Source: Tribonema minus | Lineage: Eukaryota > Sar > Xanthophyceae > Tribonematales > Tribonemataceae | Direction of reading: 5' to 3' | Length of the DNA: 64,000 nucleotides | Assembly: GCA_017506865.1 (NCBI GenBank) | Contig: JAFCMP010000016.1 | Coordinates: forward strand, 186,001-250,000 | In this document: piece after piece, positions 1 to 11,800 of the stretch | How the letters are laid out: the number at the start of each line of letters is the position of its first letter | Position numbering within the stretch: position 1 is the first letter of the stretch | The notes under the pieces: generated by a model | Told to the model about the DNA's origin: nothing | The model's input: only the letters and a program-made list of their open reading frames with translations | Databases searched by the model: none | Position numbers and translations under genes: made by a program

Positions 1-65
1 TCGAGAACTTTTTACAAAACCTTTCTTATGCATATCTGATTATTGCACCTGCTCCGTGTACGCAG

Positions 66-2561
66 GGAATGGAAGACCCTGCACAGCACGTCCACCTGCC
101 TAGACGCCTCCAGCGCTGACAACAACATCGCCATGACAGACTGCAATGGCTCCGACGCCCAGAAGTGGACATCAGTTGAAGTTAATACACTATTTGAAGC
201 TGATACTTCAACGGCAGCCGCAACAGCGGTACCTACCTACCTCCTCATCAACAACGACGCGGCGCGCGCAATGGACTACGCGTACGGCGACAGTTACGAG
301 GACAACGTCTACCTGAGCGCTGACATGCACGGCGGACGCAACCAGCAGTGGCGCTTCATCAGCTGCTCAGCGGCAGGCGCCGCCGAGGCAGTGCTCAAAC
401 AGGCTGCCGCAGCCGCCGCCCACGCTCTCCCGGCTGTTCACAAACTTGCACGTTCAGCGCCGATTGATGCGTCAAGCGCCACTGCCGCCGCCGCCGCTGC
501 TACCTCCGCCGCCGCTGCCTCCGCCGCCAATACCGATGTGCGCACCGCTGCTGCCGCCGCCGCCGCCGCCGTCCCCGAGCGCCAGCTGCATGCCGCTGCT
601 GCCGCCGCCGCTTTGGGCCCGAGCACCGCCGCCGCTGCTGCTGCTGCTGCCTCTGCTGCTGCTGACGCGAGCGCCGCGGCCGCAGAGGAGGGGCGCGAGC
701 TCGCGGCGTGCAGCAGCGGCGGCGGCAGCGGCTGCTCCGCGATGCTGCAGGTGCACAACGCTCAGCGCTCGGCAGTCAAGGTGGCAGCGCTCAACTGGAG
801 CTCAAGCATCGCGGGTGGCGCCGCGGGCTACGCGCGCACGCTCGCTGACAGCGGCTGCAACCTCAAGCACAGGTCAGTGGGTACTTCAATATTGAACTTT
901 GTAAGCGGTGCCTCCATCACAGGTCAATGGATACTTCAATCTTAAATTTCTCAAGACGTGCATAGCCAGCCGCGCACGATCGCAGACGCCAGCTGCGGCC
1001 TTAAGCACAGGTCAGTGGACACTTCAATAGTGAACTTCTTAGAGGTGCATCGCCGACGGGGCGGCAGGGTACGCGCGCACGCTTGATGGCGGTAGATGCC
1101 GTTTCAACGTCGTCAATCAGTTACTTTAACATTAACTTTTTTCAAGAGAATATGCGGAGCAGTAGTTTGGGACAGCTCAGGTAGCTGGTACCCTGCAAGC
1201 ATGTTCTGCTGCCTCGTAGATCCTCACACACAGAGTAACAATTTGTGACAGCTGAGCGTCGCTAGCGGGCTGAGGGTAGCTATGCGCGCTCGGTGTGGTA
1301 TTCGCGCGTTCAGGTGCATGCCTGCGAGCTGAACTTTCCTGAGAGTGAACGCTTGATAAGCATTTGCAGTTGCATTTGCCCCAGGTGCAAGCTGAAGTTC
1401 ACCCAGAGAAATGCTTTGTTACTGAGGACACATATGAATATGAAGGTCATGCTGTGTGACTGTAGACAGCGCCTCGGGCCGGTTTTATGTGCACCGCCGA
1501 CATTGTGCGCACTCCTCGGTGCCTACCTAGGGTTAGGGTTACTTGCGCCACGCATTGGGGAGAGCCTGTTTGCCTGTTACTAAGTGCCATGCCACATTGC
1601 AGTGCTTTACATGTTCAAATCAGCTTGACAGGGCATACTTCACAGTATGCACTTGTGTGACTTTATTGTCGCAGCAACAGCGGGTACGGCAAGAACCACT
1701 GCCTCCTGCACTTAACATCAAATACTTCTAAAACTATATAAGTTTCATCATACATGCTTCAAGTACTCGTGTATCTCCATGCAGTAACTCACTTTTCATG
1801 GTATGTATGTTCACATGAATTTTTTTTGCAGCGACAGCGGTTACGGCGAGAACCTGTCTGCCTCATAGAAGTACACTTTAACTTCAAATTATGTATGTCT
1901 CAAAGTTCATACACACATACTTCTCATGAAAACCAATTCGTATTGAGTACTTCTTTATATGTTCGAAGTCATAAATGAACAATATGTTCGAAGTCATAAA
2001 TGGATGTGCGTGTACGCCACACAACAACTCATTCGTATGGTGCTCTTCGTCTCACAGCGACAGCGGTTACGGCGAGAACCTGTTTGCCTCCTACAACAAA
2101 CATCAAGTACTTCTTGACCTTCAACATACATGCTCCACACAACAACTCTCCATTCCCCAGCAACAGCGGTGACGGCGCGAACCTGTTTGCTTCTTGCATT
2201 GTATACTTCCAGTGTATACTCTGAAGCTTAGACATACACACAGCTCACTTGCTATGTTTTATATGTACAAATGAATTCTTTCCGCAGTTCCAGCGGGTAT
2301 GGCGAGAACCTGTACGCCTCCTACGGCTCAAGCTCAACAGCCCGCCAAGCCGCCACCGCCTGGGCCAACGAGAAGGCCAACTACACGTACTCCAAGTGCT
2401 GCGGCGGCAACTTCGCCGCCTACGGGCACTACACGCAGATGGTCTGGCGCGCAACCAAGAGCGTAGGCTGCGGCTACGCCTTCAACAGCGGTAGCAACTG
2501 CTCCGTCTGGGTGTGCCGCTATGACCCCCCTGGCAACTACGTCGGGCAGTACCCCTACTAG
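66..2561 (+). CDS. Ricin-lectin-like plus CAP/SCP domain protein, 3' part
   Basis: Two exons are supported: about 66-872 and 2288-2561 (stop TAG 2559-2561). The first reads a ricin-B-like beta-trefoil stretch (CLD near the start, then DCNGSDAQKW and NQQWRF), an Ala-rich linker of about 100 residues, and the start of a CAP domain (VHNAQRSAV, then CNLKH). It ends in phase 2 at a GTCAGT donor. The second, after TCCGCAG, restores the frame to give SSGYGENLYAS, the CAP signature GHYTQMVWRATKSVGCGY and the second signature VCRYDPPGNYVG, ending GQYPY. CAP proteins are usually secreted, and lectin fusions suggest binding to cell-wall or extracellular glycan; that role is inference. The N-terminus and any signal peptide lie to the left of the window or in an unseen exon. 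A possible short GTTGAAG-type intron near 175-226 could not be confirmed because the frame stays open through it. Confidence 0.8.
900..1035 (+). repeat. Donor-side echoes of the CAP gene exon
   Basis: Two partial copies follow the true donor at 872/873. Each has the last bases of the exon (…CACAG), then GTCAATGG or GTCAGTGG, then ACTTCAAT about ten bases in. The true donor has the same layout. They lie in the intron and are probably decayed tandem duplicates of the exon end. Confidence 0.75.
1545..2190 (+). repeat. Acceptor-side echoes of the CAP gene last exon
   Basis: Upstream of the true acceptor at 2287 there are at least four partial copies of the exon start, encoding forms of SGYGENLxAS after a CAG. 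They lie near 1676, 1826, 2055 and 2160, with a weaker one near 1550. Several end soon after the Ala-Ser codons and run into intron-like sequence. Intron sequence with tacttcaa/cttcaagta runs is repeated with them. Confidence 0.8.
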
Positions 2562-3785
2562 AACCGGCCGGCGGTTCGCAAGAAGCGCGCGTCGTCTGCG
2601 GCATGCGCCTTCAACAGCGACTGCGACCACTATCCCCGTCTGTGTGCGGTTCCGCTGGCGACTACACGGCTGCAGTACCCCCACTAGAACCAGTCGGCAG
2701 TTTCACGCGATCCGAACCAGCAGCGCTTATCCTGTACAAGGTGGAAAGAGCAGCATGTTTTGGTATTGTCATTCACGTGGCGCCTTGCAGCCCCACCAAA
2801 TCCGTTTTTATGGTTTCTCTCCTTTTGAGTGCGGCACACACTCACACCCCCCCCCCCTTCCCCCACACGCATGCACCCCCACTCTTCAGCAGCCTGCCTC
2901 ACACACGGCAAGGTCCACGAATGTTTGATGGGTGCGTGTGTGTGTGTGTGGGGGGGGGGGGGGTCTGACTGTTTGCGCCAGCATCCGTCGTGTCCCCTGC
3001 GTCAGCGTTTCTACCAAAAACATAGCGCTCTACGCCAGTTCCGCTGCTTTGTCAGCACGCCCGAGTTGGCTGCAGTATGCTCCCACCTACCTACCCTAGA
3101 TCGGTACCTGCACTGCCCCCCCCCTCTCACGCACTTGCCATTCTGGCAAACTGTAGACGGGTTGTGTGCAGTGTCCCGCATGCAGGTTGTGGCCGTTGCG
3201 GGCGCGTGCGTACATGCACCAGTGCTCAGCAGCAATCTCGACTCGCCGCCTACCCGGCACATACACACGAGCATCGTATTGCGCCTTCATTATGAAGCGT
3301 GCGTGCGCGCGTGTGTGCCTCGGCAACGCGTGTGCGTACTCGCGTTCAGCAGCGGTCACGTGATTCGCTGCTCTGGGCGATCGAGTTGCGCCGCTGTCGA
3401 GAGTCTCCGCAGCGGTGAACTGAGCGTCGCTGCACGCGTTTCCGCACCCTCTGCGCACTCGCCCATGGGGCAATCTTGAATGTCCTCATGGAGCAAGCTG
3501 CACACAGGGCATTAGAGTATAGTAGTGCGCGGCTGCTTCATATCGCGCACTTGGTGCCGAACAGCTTCTGCCGATTTTATCGGTTTCCGTTTTTCCCGAG
3601 CGCCATGTGACATTCGCGCCGCCGGGGGTCAGTTTTTCGGGACCCCAGTACATTCGCAGTACACTGACAGTTCACTCAGTGCGTGCAGGTGCCCACTGTA
3701 CTTTGTGAGCCAGGCATTCTGAATGTACTGGCATGCTGCAAAACGGCCTCCTAATGCTTCAGCTGTGGTGCTGTGTGTGTGCCAT
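2562..3785. other. Intergenic stretch downstream of the CAP gene
   Basis: No convincing exon. It holds a C-run (about 2846-2860), a GT microsatellite running into a G-run (about 2931-2962), and GC-rich but motif-free reading frames. The CAP gene 3' UTR must start here, but no clear polyadenylation signal was found. Confidence 0.5.
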
Positions 3786-4060
3786 GCCATGATCAAGATG
3801 TTATGCCTGCCAAACCATGCATGATCAGCACTATATTTGTGCCCTATAGTATTGTGTGCATGTTCTTTGCGCAGCACGAGACGCACAACACGTCGTGCCT
3901 GCCGAACCATGCACGATCAGCGCCGTATTTGTGCCCTATAGTTTTGTGTGTGCATGTGCTTTGAACAGCTTGACGAGACACACACCACTTTATGCCTGCC
4001 GAACGATGCATGATCAGCGCTGTATTTGTGCTCTATAGTATTGCGCATACATGTGCTTTG
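3786..4060. repeat. Tandem repeat, about three copies
   Basis: Three imperfect head-to-tail copies of a unit of roughly 100-115 bp. Each has GCCTGCCRAAC, CATGATCAGC, TTTGTGC and CTATAGT followed by a TG-rich stretch. No coding function seen. Confidence 0.8.
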
Positions 4061-4165
4061 AGCAGCTTCATGAGATGCACTGGTCAGGTGCCCGGCGATC
4101 ATCAGCGCTCTATGCCATCACCTCCTATGTGCAGTGGCTACCAAGAGTGAAGGCAACAGTGCAGT

Positions 4166-4375
4166 CACCATGTGTATCTGCCATCATGTTTAAAGTGCTG
4201 GCAATATTTTGTTTAGGCATGGATGCGCATGAGCTTTTGCATGCTTGTGAACGTGTGTCTCGAGGCCTGAGGTGTGCATCTGCCACCAGGTTTACATTAT
4301 TGTCAATATTCTGTATAGGCAAGGATGCACGCAAGTTGTTTGTATGCTTTTGAGCGTGTGTCTCGAGGCCTGAAG
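4166..4375. repeat. Tandem repeat, two copies
   Basis: Two copies about 100 bp apart, each starting with ATCTGCCA and ending in GTGTGTCTCGAGGCCTGA. Divergence is moderate. No coding function seen. Confidence 0.75.
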
Positions 4376-4559
4376 TGAGGGATCGTGGTACAGTATGTGT
4401 GTGTGCCTACTGCCATCAAGAATCACTCCCGGAAATTGCATCCACTCATACACAGCAACTATATATGTTTCCTCGTACGCGTACTCGTGTGACGGCCGAG
4501 CCATGCAAATTGCAATTGCTCCTCGCGCCCCAGACCCCCATGAAGTCCCCCCTTTATGA

Positions 4560-5012
4560 GCATGTAGACAGGGATGCCAGGGGACAATGCGGCGCCCGGC
4601 GGTGAGACCGCGACGCTGCTGCTGCTGCATGACAACATCGGAGGCGACGCCCTTGCCATTGCAGCCGCTGCAGCTGCTGTCGTACAAGTCTGGTAAGTTG
4701 CGCCAGGTGATGAAAGAGCTTGCCACGGGGTCGTGAATGCGGGTGTCTGGAAGTGCTCCAAATCAATGCAGTGCGACGTCGGCGGCGATGCATGGGACGG
4801 CAGCGGCAGCGTGCGCAACCGCCGCCGACGCGGACTGCGACGCTGCTGCAGGCGACGTGTCGCGCAACGGAAAGCGAGCACCACCGGGAGGCACGCGCGG
4901 TGGCGGTGGTGGCGGCGGCAAGACATGTCGCGGCACGCGCACTGCGAGGGGTGCGCAGCGGATGAGCGGGCGCGCGCGGTAGCATGCGCAAACGGGCATC
5001 TGCTGAATTGAA
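4560..5012. other. GC-rich island, possible exons of an unidentified gene
   Basis: This is markedly more GC-rich than its surroundings, as true exons here are. On the + strand, 4580-4690 could be an exon reading DNAAPGGETATLLLLHDN after a CCAG and ending before GTAAGT. Around 4770-5010 one frame gives a Cys/His-containing tail (HCEGCAADERARAVACANGH) that vaguely resembles a small zinc-binding motif. Long open frames exist on both strands, as expected by chance at this GC content. I do not recognise a protein family, and strand and exon limits are uncertain. Confidence 0.25.
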
Positions 5013-5879
5013 GTTCCTGTCAGAGAGGCTGTCCGTGCGCTGCGGCGCAGCTGCGGTATCTGATTGAGCGGCGCGGTGGTTTGGAATTAGGGTTAGGATT
5101 AAGGTACAGTGCACGCTGACAGTGAGAGCGCTGCTGCAGCTCACGAGCGCGCTGCTGAGAACGTTGAAATGGAAAGGTGGGCTGGCAGTTACAGAGGGCT
5201 CAGATGCGGCTGCGCAAAGGGCATGGCCGGGGGGGGACTTTCAGAGTGACGGAGGGGGGGAGGGGGCGCAGACATGTGTATGGGTAGATTCATGTCATGC
5301 GTACGCCTGCGCAACGAGCGGCACTCTGCGGCAGCCTTTCAGTTGCTGCAGTTTCCAGCAAGAGTATTTGCTAAGTAGGTCGGTCATGCGATGGATGGTG
5401 TTCCTCAAGCTGCAGATGCTCATCGAGTATAATGCTTGTGCTAGTTACGGCCCCTTCAACGTTTCCCCCCAGCAGGTGACATTTTACTTGCAGACCTGTT
5501 ACGTTCTGCCAGTTTGAAACAGTTGCGCAACTATCCAAACTTTGCTATTGCAGCAGCCTCATGGATGGATGAATGACCAGCGTTTAAAGTGTTTCACTTG
5601 AAAATGCGGCTGCTCATTTCAAATCTGTCACGAAATGCACAAGATGAATCAGATGAGCAGAGCCAGTATGCAGCCAAGTAAAGAATTTTTTTTTGTGCTT
5701 CAAGTTCAAGTTTCACTTGAGGTTTGAACTGCAGGAAAAAGGGTGTGGGACACGCGAAGAAGCTCTAGCTGAGAGTGCAACGGCTCACTAATCGGAATTT
5801 GCAAGGGTGTGAAGAGGCTTGGTCATTCGACACGCACTCAATCGCAGCCCAGGAGCAGCAGAGGAGAGGAGGGGCGGCG
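5013..5879. other. Region upstream of EFL1
   Basis: No supported gene. Contains a short TTAGGG-like piece (5087-5103), G-runs near 5229-5270 and a run of T (5688-5695). The EFL1 promoter and 5' UTR should lie in the last few hundred bases; no TATA box or other element is clear. The 45 bases before the EFL1 ATG are purine- and GC-rich. Confidence 0.4.
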
Positions 5880-8800
5880 ATGCCAGTTCTGGCTGGGAGG
5901 TCTAGGGTGGATCCAGCGGATCTTGTGGCGCTACAGCGAGACACGGCGCGCATCCGCAATGGTAAGCCAGTATGCATGGTAGACCGTACACGCTGCAAGT
6001 GCTGCCAAAGAGTTGCTTGCGTATTCGAAAACGTGCGCATGCTCAAATATTCCAGCATAATCATCATGGCACAGCACAAAACCAGTAGTGGTTCCACTTC
6101 ATCAGTCTCAATATGTCTGATAGAGATGGCGCAACGCAAAGGGCTTCAGTCCTTGCTGTGCTGACAATTTGGACCCATTGTGACGCATTGACATTGCCAC
6201 AACTTGCTGCAGCAAATTTTGCACGCAGCCACGCACGCTGCTGCAATTTGCGGGTACAGCAGATGATATGATTTTCGCTGTTGGTGTGCTGCTACAAAGA
6301 CTTGCTGGCCAAATTCACCATATCAACGCTTGCGTCATGATAACACTATTATGGCAGTTTGTCACTCACACGACTTTCACACAACCAATTAGCCAACGAC
6401 GTGGTGACTGCGCTTGCAGCCAAATCGCTACGGCAACAGATGTTGGTAATGATGTTGGTGTCGCTGCAACACCAGTAGAGTCTCCAACATGAACACTGAT
6501 CGAAGACAAAGCTCCTTCGTGCTTTGCTGCCGCAAACATCTTCCCATTGCATTGGTCGTGCTTACACAGCAGTGCTCGATAAGCCCTGCCTGTGTTGGTT
6601 GGAGCGCTATCATCAACATAAACTGTAGCAGCTATGGCAGCCATAACCTGTGCCGCATTCATATTGGCTCCATGCCAATCAATCTCTACGACAGAAGCCG
6701 GGTGCCCGTGCGCACGCTGAGTGAACTCCAGCACTTATCTCCTTGGTCCCCCAGAGGCACCTCTGTCCCAGATCAAGGGCCTCCCTGCTTGAGAAGGGCA
6801 GGTGCCAGCGGCGTTGTACTTAAAGAGGACGAGCGACTGGCTGTTCCTCCAGGCTGTGGCAGGTGGTGTACGATCCTTGTACACTCTCCATGACCAGGCC
6901 ACAAGCAGCTGGTAGTCACCGCGGCACAGTGTGTGTCCATGCCAACACGAGGACCATACGGCCATACCGCCAGCCCACATCGCTGCTGTCCCAGACATGG
7001 TCAGCCATGGCAATGCCAATGCCGGACAGCAGCGGTGTTGCCAGTCAGCAGCGCTGTCCGGCCTGAGCATTGCCAGGGCTGACCACGTCTAGGACAGCAG
7101 CGATGTGGGCTGGTGGCAAGGCCGTGCCATTCGTGTGTTGGCATGGACACATCGTGTCGACACACACTGTGCTGCGTGACTACCAGCTGCTTTTGTGGCC
7201 CGGTCAAGGAGGGTGCACAAGGACCGTGCCACGCCCTGAAGGAACAGCACAGCCAGTTGCTTGTCCTCCGGTATCAACGCCCTTACACCTGCCCTTCTCA
7301 CGGAGGGAGGCCCTGATCTGCGACATTGGAGCCTGTCTGCGACAGTGCAGTCTGCGACAGTGTAGCCTGTGGACAACCAAGGAGATGATGCTGGAGTACA
7401 CTGGAGTTCACTCATCATGCGCATGGGGACCCGGCGTCTGTCGTAGAGTTCAGTGCAAGCGGCGAGGGTCACCAGCACCAGCCGCCACCACCAGAGGCAT
7501 CTGCCGGCCCACCAGGCCTCTGCTGCAGCGCGCCCCCCCCCTCCCCATGCTCGAAGCGAGCAGGCGTGCCAGCAGCAACTTGAAGTAGCCACCAGCAAGT
7601 TGAAGTAGCCGCCCCTCATAAAGCGGCGAGGGTCAACAGCAGCCGCCACCTCCCGAGGCATCTGCCGGACCACCAGGCGTGCAGGCCGTTGCTGCAGCGT
7701 ACACAGTGCAGCACAATGTTGAGCTTGCAGTGCGGCGTCTGGCGCCGCACACTGAAGCTACTGTGGTGGCCCGACTCAACTTCATGGTGTACATCATTGC
7801 TGTAATGAGTACAACCCAGCCATGAGGCTACGCTGTGTGCTTGGCGCATTATAGCCTACAAACATATGCTAGATGTATCATGGCTCGGTTAAGGTTAGGG
7901 TTAGGGTTAGGGTTAAGATGGTTCAGGAGTTGGGGTTAGGACTCGTCACTATGCGCACAGCGTTTCAAGCAGTGGGCCCCTGTCAGCGCGCTTGCCTGAT
8001 GCACGAATGGCAAGTCTCGCCTTTGATGAAGTCCAATTCTGTGTAGTTGCTTTGAAGTAAGGCAACATTTCACATGTTCTCTTCATGAGCATAATGTTCA
8101 AGGTGTTTTGCCCCTCAAATGAACACAAACAGAAGTACAGTACATTCCGGCATTTCCTCATAGCGAAATTTTGAAGTACGGCAAATCGTATCATGAGCAC
8201 AAGTCTTGAACACCGCTCTCTGCAGCACCGCTTGTTACGGCTTGTTCTTTGTGCACAGGGGTAGGGCTCAGGGTTAGGGTTTGTCATTCGTCCTTGTGGC
8301 TTGCGGTGTCAGGGTGCTCGCTCATTGATTTCGCTGAGACTCTACTCCTCTGACAAAGACTCTACTCTGACTCTACTCTGACACTGTCTTCGCGAGCGCT
8401 ATGTAGAGCACAACACCACCACACTGAGCAACGCGGCTAGTGCCTCATGTTGAAGTTGATGTTGAACCACCACGACAAACGTGCGTGAGCATCTACATAC
8501 TTCATCCCTTCCTTCATCTGCAATGCCTCATTCATTTCAATCGATCATTTGAGCGTTGTTGGCTTGCCAGCATGCTAAGCATCTCCGTGCTTCAGTTGTC
8601 GGGTTCGCAAGCAGTTTGCATCCTAGGCTAGGGATTCCTAGCCCATGTGGATCACGGCAATACGACGTTAAGCGATGGGCTGGCGCGTCAGTACTGAAGT
8701 TGGTGATCAAGTACAAGTCACTGTCATACGACATGTAGATTCCTTACAGCTAGATGCCAATCATCTGGGCTTTTTCGCGCCCTGAGCGAGAATTAATAAA

Positions 8801-11800
8801 AAGTACAAGTCACGAAGACCTTGAGCTTCAAGTTGAGAACAATCAGAAGCTGCATTGCATCCAGCAATTTGTATTGAGAGTATGGCCCAATCGCTGGGTG
8901 CGCATGCAGCGTGTATCCTGGTATTCACTCTGAGCATGCTTCATGGAAACAAATCAACAGATCGTAGAGCTCTAGGTGTCAAGGTGTCGTTAGCCGCAAG
9001 TGCCTTCCACCAATAACCGCGGTCGCCGCTGCTGCAGTCAATGGCCACGAGTCAAACACTGCCATCATATCCACAGTAGTCAAAAAGAGTTCATACTCTG
9101 GTGTGCGCGCAGTGTGGATTATGTTGAAGATGATGTTGAAGTACCACTCAGCACCCACTTCAAGCGTGCTTCATACTGCGGTGCGCGTGCAGTGTGCATC
9201 CTGGCCCATGTGGATCACGGCAAGACCACTTTGAGCGATGAACCCATGCGTCACACGGAAGCTGGTGTTGAAGTACAAATCATGACGATATGAAAACATG
9301 CACCTACTCTGTTGACAGCATGGTTCAATCCTTGCGTGCGCGTGCAGTATGTATGCATCCTGGCCCATGTGGATCACGGGAAGACGTCTACCCTGAGTGA
9401 TGGGCTGGCGCGTCACATTGAAGTTTGTGTTGAAGTACAAGCCATGACAATGTGAGAGCATGCATGCACTCTGTTGACAGCATGCTTCATACTCTGTTGC
9501 GCGCGCAGTGTGCATCCTGGCTCATGTGGATCACAGCAAAACTACCCTGAGCGATGGGCTGGTGCGTCAACAGTGAAGTTGGTGTTGAAGTACAAGCCAT
9601 GACAATATCGCAACATGCATCCACTCTGTTGACAGCATACTTCAATCCCTGGGTGCGCGTGCAGTGTGCATCCTGGCGCATGTGGATCACGGCAAGACGA
9701 CATTGAGCGACGGGCTGGTGTGCTCCAACGGCATCATCAGCAGCAAGCTCGCGGGCAAGCTGCGCTACCTCGACAGCACCGCGGATGAGCAGCAGCGCGG
9801 CATCACCATGCGGAGCAGGTAACGCTTTGCAATACACTACTTATTTAGCGTACTTCAATCACTACTTCAAGTTCGCGGGCAAGCTACCTTGGACAGCACC
9901 GCAGATGAGCAGCAGCGCGGCATCACCATGCGGAGCAGGTAGTAACTGACAAAAGTAGTCACCAAACCCTACCCTAATCATGAACCGTCAATTCTCAATC
10001 ACCATGCGAAGCAGGCAACGCTTTGTCATACATTCAGTGGCTACTTGGTTATCGTACTTCAAGCACTACTTCAAGTTGGCGGGCAAGCTGCGCTACCTCG
10101 AAAGCACCGTGGATGAGCAGCAGCATGGCATCGCCATGTGAAGCAGGTAGTAACGTTTTGTGATACAGTTGCCACTTGTTCATCGTCAGCACAAACGCCA
10201 CCGCAGCAATGCTTTGCAATACAGCAGCTACATGTTCATCATGAGAACAAACGCATTGTGATACAATGGTTACTTGTTTATTATAAGCACAAACGCCACC
10301 AAAGGCAGGCTTTGTAATACAGTGGCTACATGCTTTATCAGGGCTAGTTGTTGGTCATAAGCATATACGCCACAGCAGGAGCAGCATTGTGGCTTGTTTA
10401 TCATATGTAAAGTAAGCACAAACGCCTGTAAGCGGCACAGAGGGTCACAATTTGCCATTTGAAGCAGCTGAGGCATCACCATGCAAAGCAGGTAGCAAGT
10501 GACGGAACTAATCACCAAACCCTAACCCTAATCCTAACCATAAACCCTAAACCCAACCCTAACCCTAACCCTAGGTGGACCCAATGAACAGCACTTGACC
10601 AGGACAGGCTGGGGCTGCAAAGAAGTAATTTTTATGAAGTCGATTGTGCAAGTGGAGAAACAGTGCTGACGCAAGGTCGAAACAGTACTTGCAAGTAAGG
10701 TGTTTTAGATGCACATGTCATGTAGGTGTGAAGGTTTCGTACCCAGTCAGTAACTCGTTGTAATACATTGGCTACTTGTGTATCGTAAGCACCAACGCCA
10801 CCGCAGCAAGGCTTTGTAATACAGTGGCTACATGATAATCATAAGCACAAACGCAGGAGGCAGAGAAGGGTCGCAAATTGCCATGCAAAGCAGCTCACGG
10901 CCATAGGGCTGTGACAATACATCAGCATGGACATCATAACATGCTTCACCATGCAAAGCGGGTAAGAGATTGTGCAACGGAGGGGTTCATGAACATGGAT
11001 GCCGCCATTGAGACATCACAACGAAAGCAGCCGACACGTTGTGCGGCAGAGACTTTCATAAGCGTAGATACCATCACGGGAAACCGAGAGGCAGCGCAAT
11101 GCAAGCAGGGTTAGGCTTAGGGTCTTATTCCAACCTAACCCCAACCCTAACCTAACCCTAAGCCCTGGAAGCATTGTGTGCTAAACGCAGCAGGTGACCA
11201 CAATGACAAGTAATGCTCACTGTGCCGGTGCTTTAGCAGCAACAACATGATTGCAGTCACACATTGCCTACATATACATCTAACTGAACCGATACCCTGC
11301 ATACCCCCTGTCGCAGCGCGATAAGCCTGCTGTACGAGCTGCAGCTGAAGGGCAAGCGCGCAGCTGCAGCGCACGCTGCTGCAGAAGGTTCCGGCGCAGA
11401 AGGTTCTGGCGCAGAAGGCGCCGTGCAGAACGGTACCGGTGCCGCTGCTGACTCCGAGTAAGTGTCAAGGCCTTCATGTGATCGGCTCAGCAATAGACTG
11501 CTGTTTGTTCTTAACTCCATGGTTCATGATGGATGCTAGCCCAACATGCATCGCCACATCTCAGAATGGTGCCGGCGCCGCTGCTGACTCAGAGTAAGTG
11601 TCAAAGCCACTGAGTCATCGACTCCATGATTCATGTTGGAAGTTGGACTGCTTACCCAACATGAACGGCCACATCTCAGAACGGTGCTGGCGCAACGGCT
11701 GACTCAGAGTAAGTGTAAAAGCCTTCAAGTGATCGACTCAATGATTGATTCTTTTACAGCGGTAATCCATGTTGGAAGTCAGACTGCCAGTTCAACAAGC

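Noticed and set aside
438-758. Antisense and frame-shifted Ala/Pro/Gly open frames over the CAP gene linker
   Set aside because: Shadows of the GCC/GCT repeat encoding the Ala-rich linker.
9193-9570. Multiple P-loop copies as separate GTPase genes
   Set aside because: Each copy stops at the same internal exon point and returns to intron sequence; only the copy at 9665 continues in frame.
9665-10500. Regularly spaced repeats as a CRISPR array
   Set aside because: Units are exon and intron pieces of a eukaryotic gene, long and imperfect, with no repeat-spacer architecture.
10518-10574. CCCTAA array as a chromosome end
   Set aside because: Short, imperfect and inside an EFL1 intron, with coding exons on both sides.
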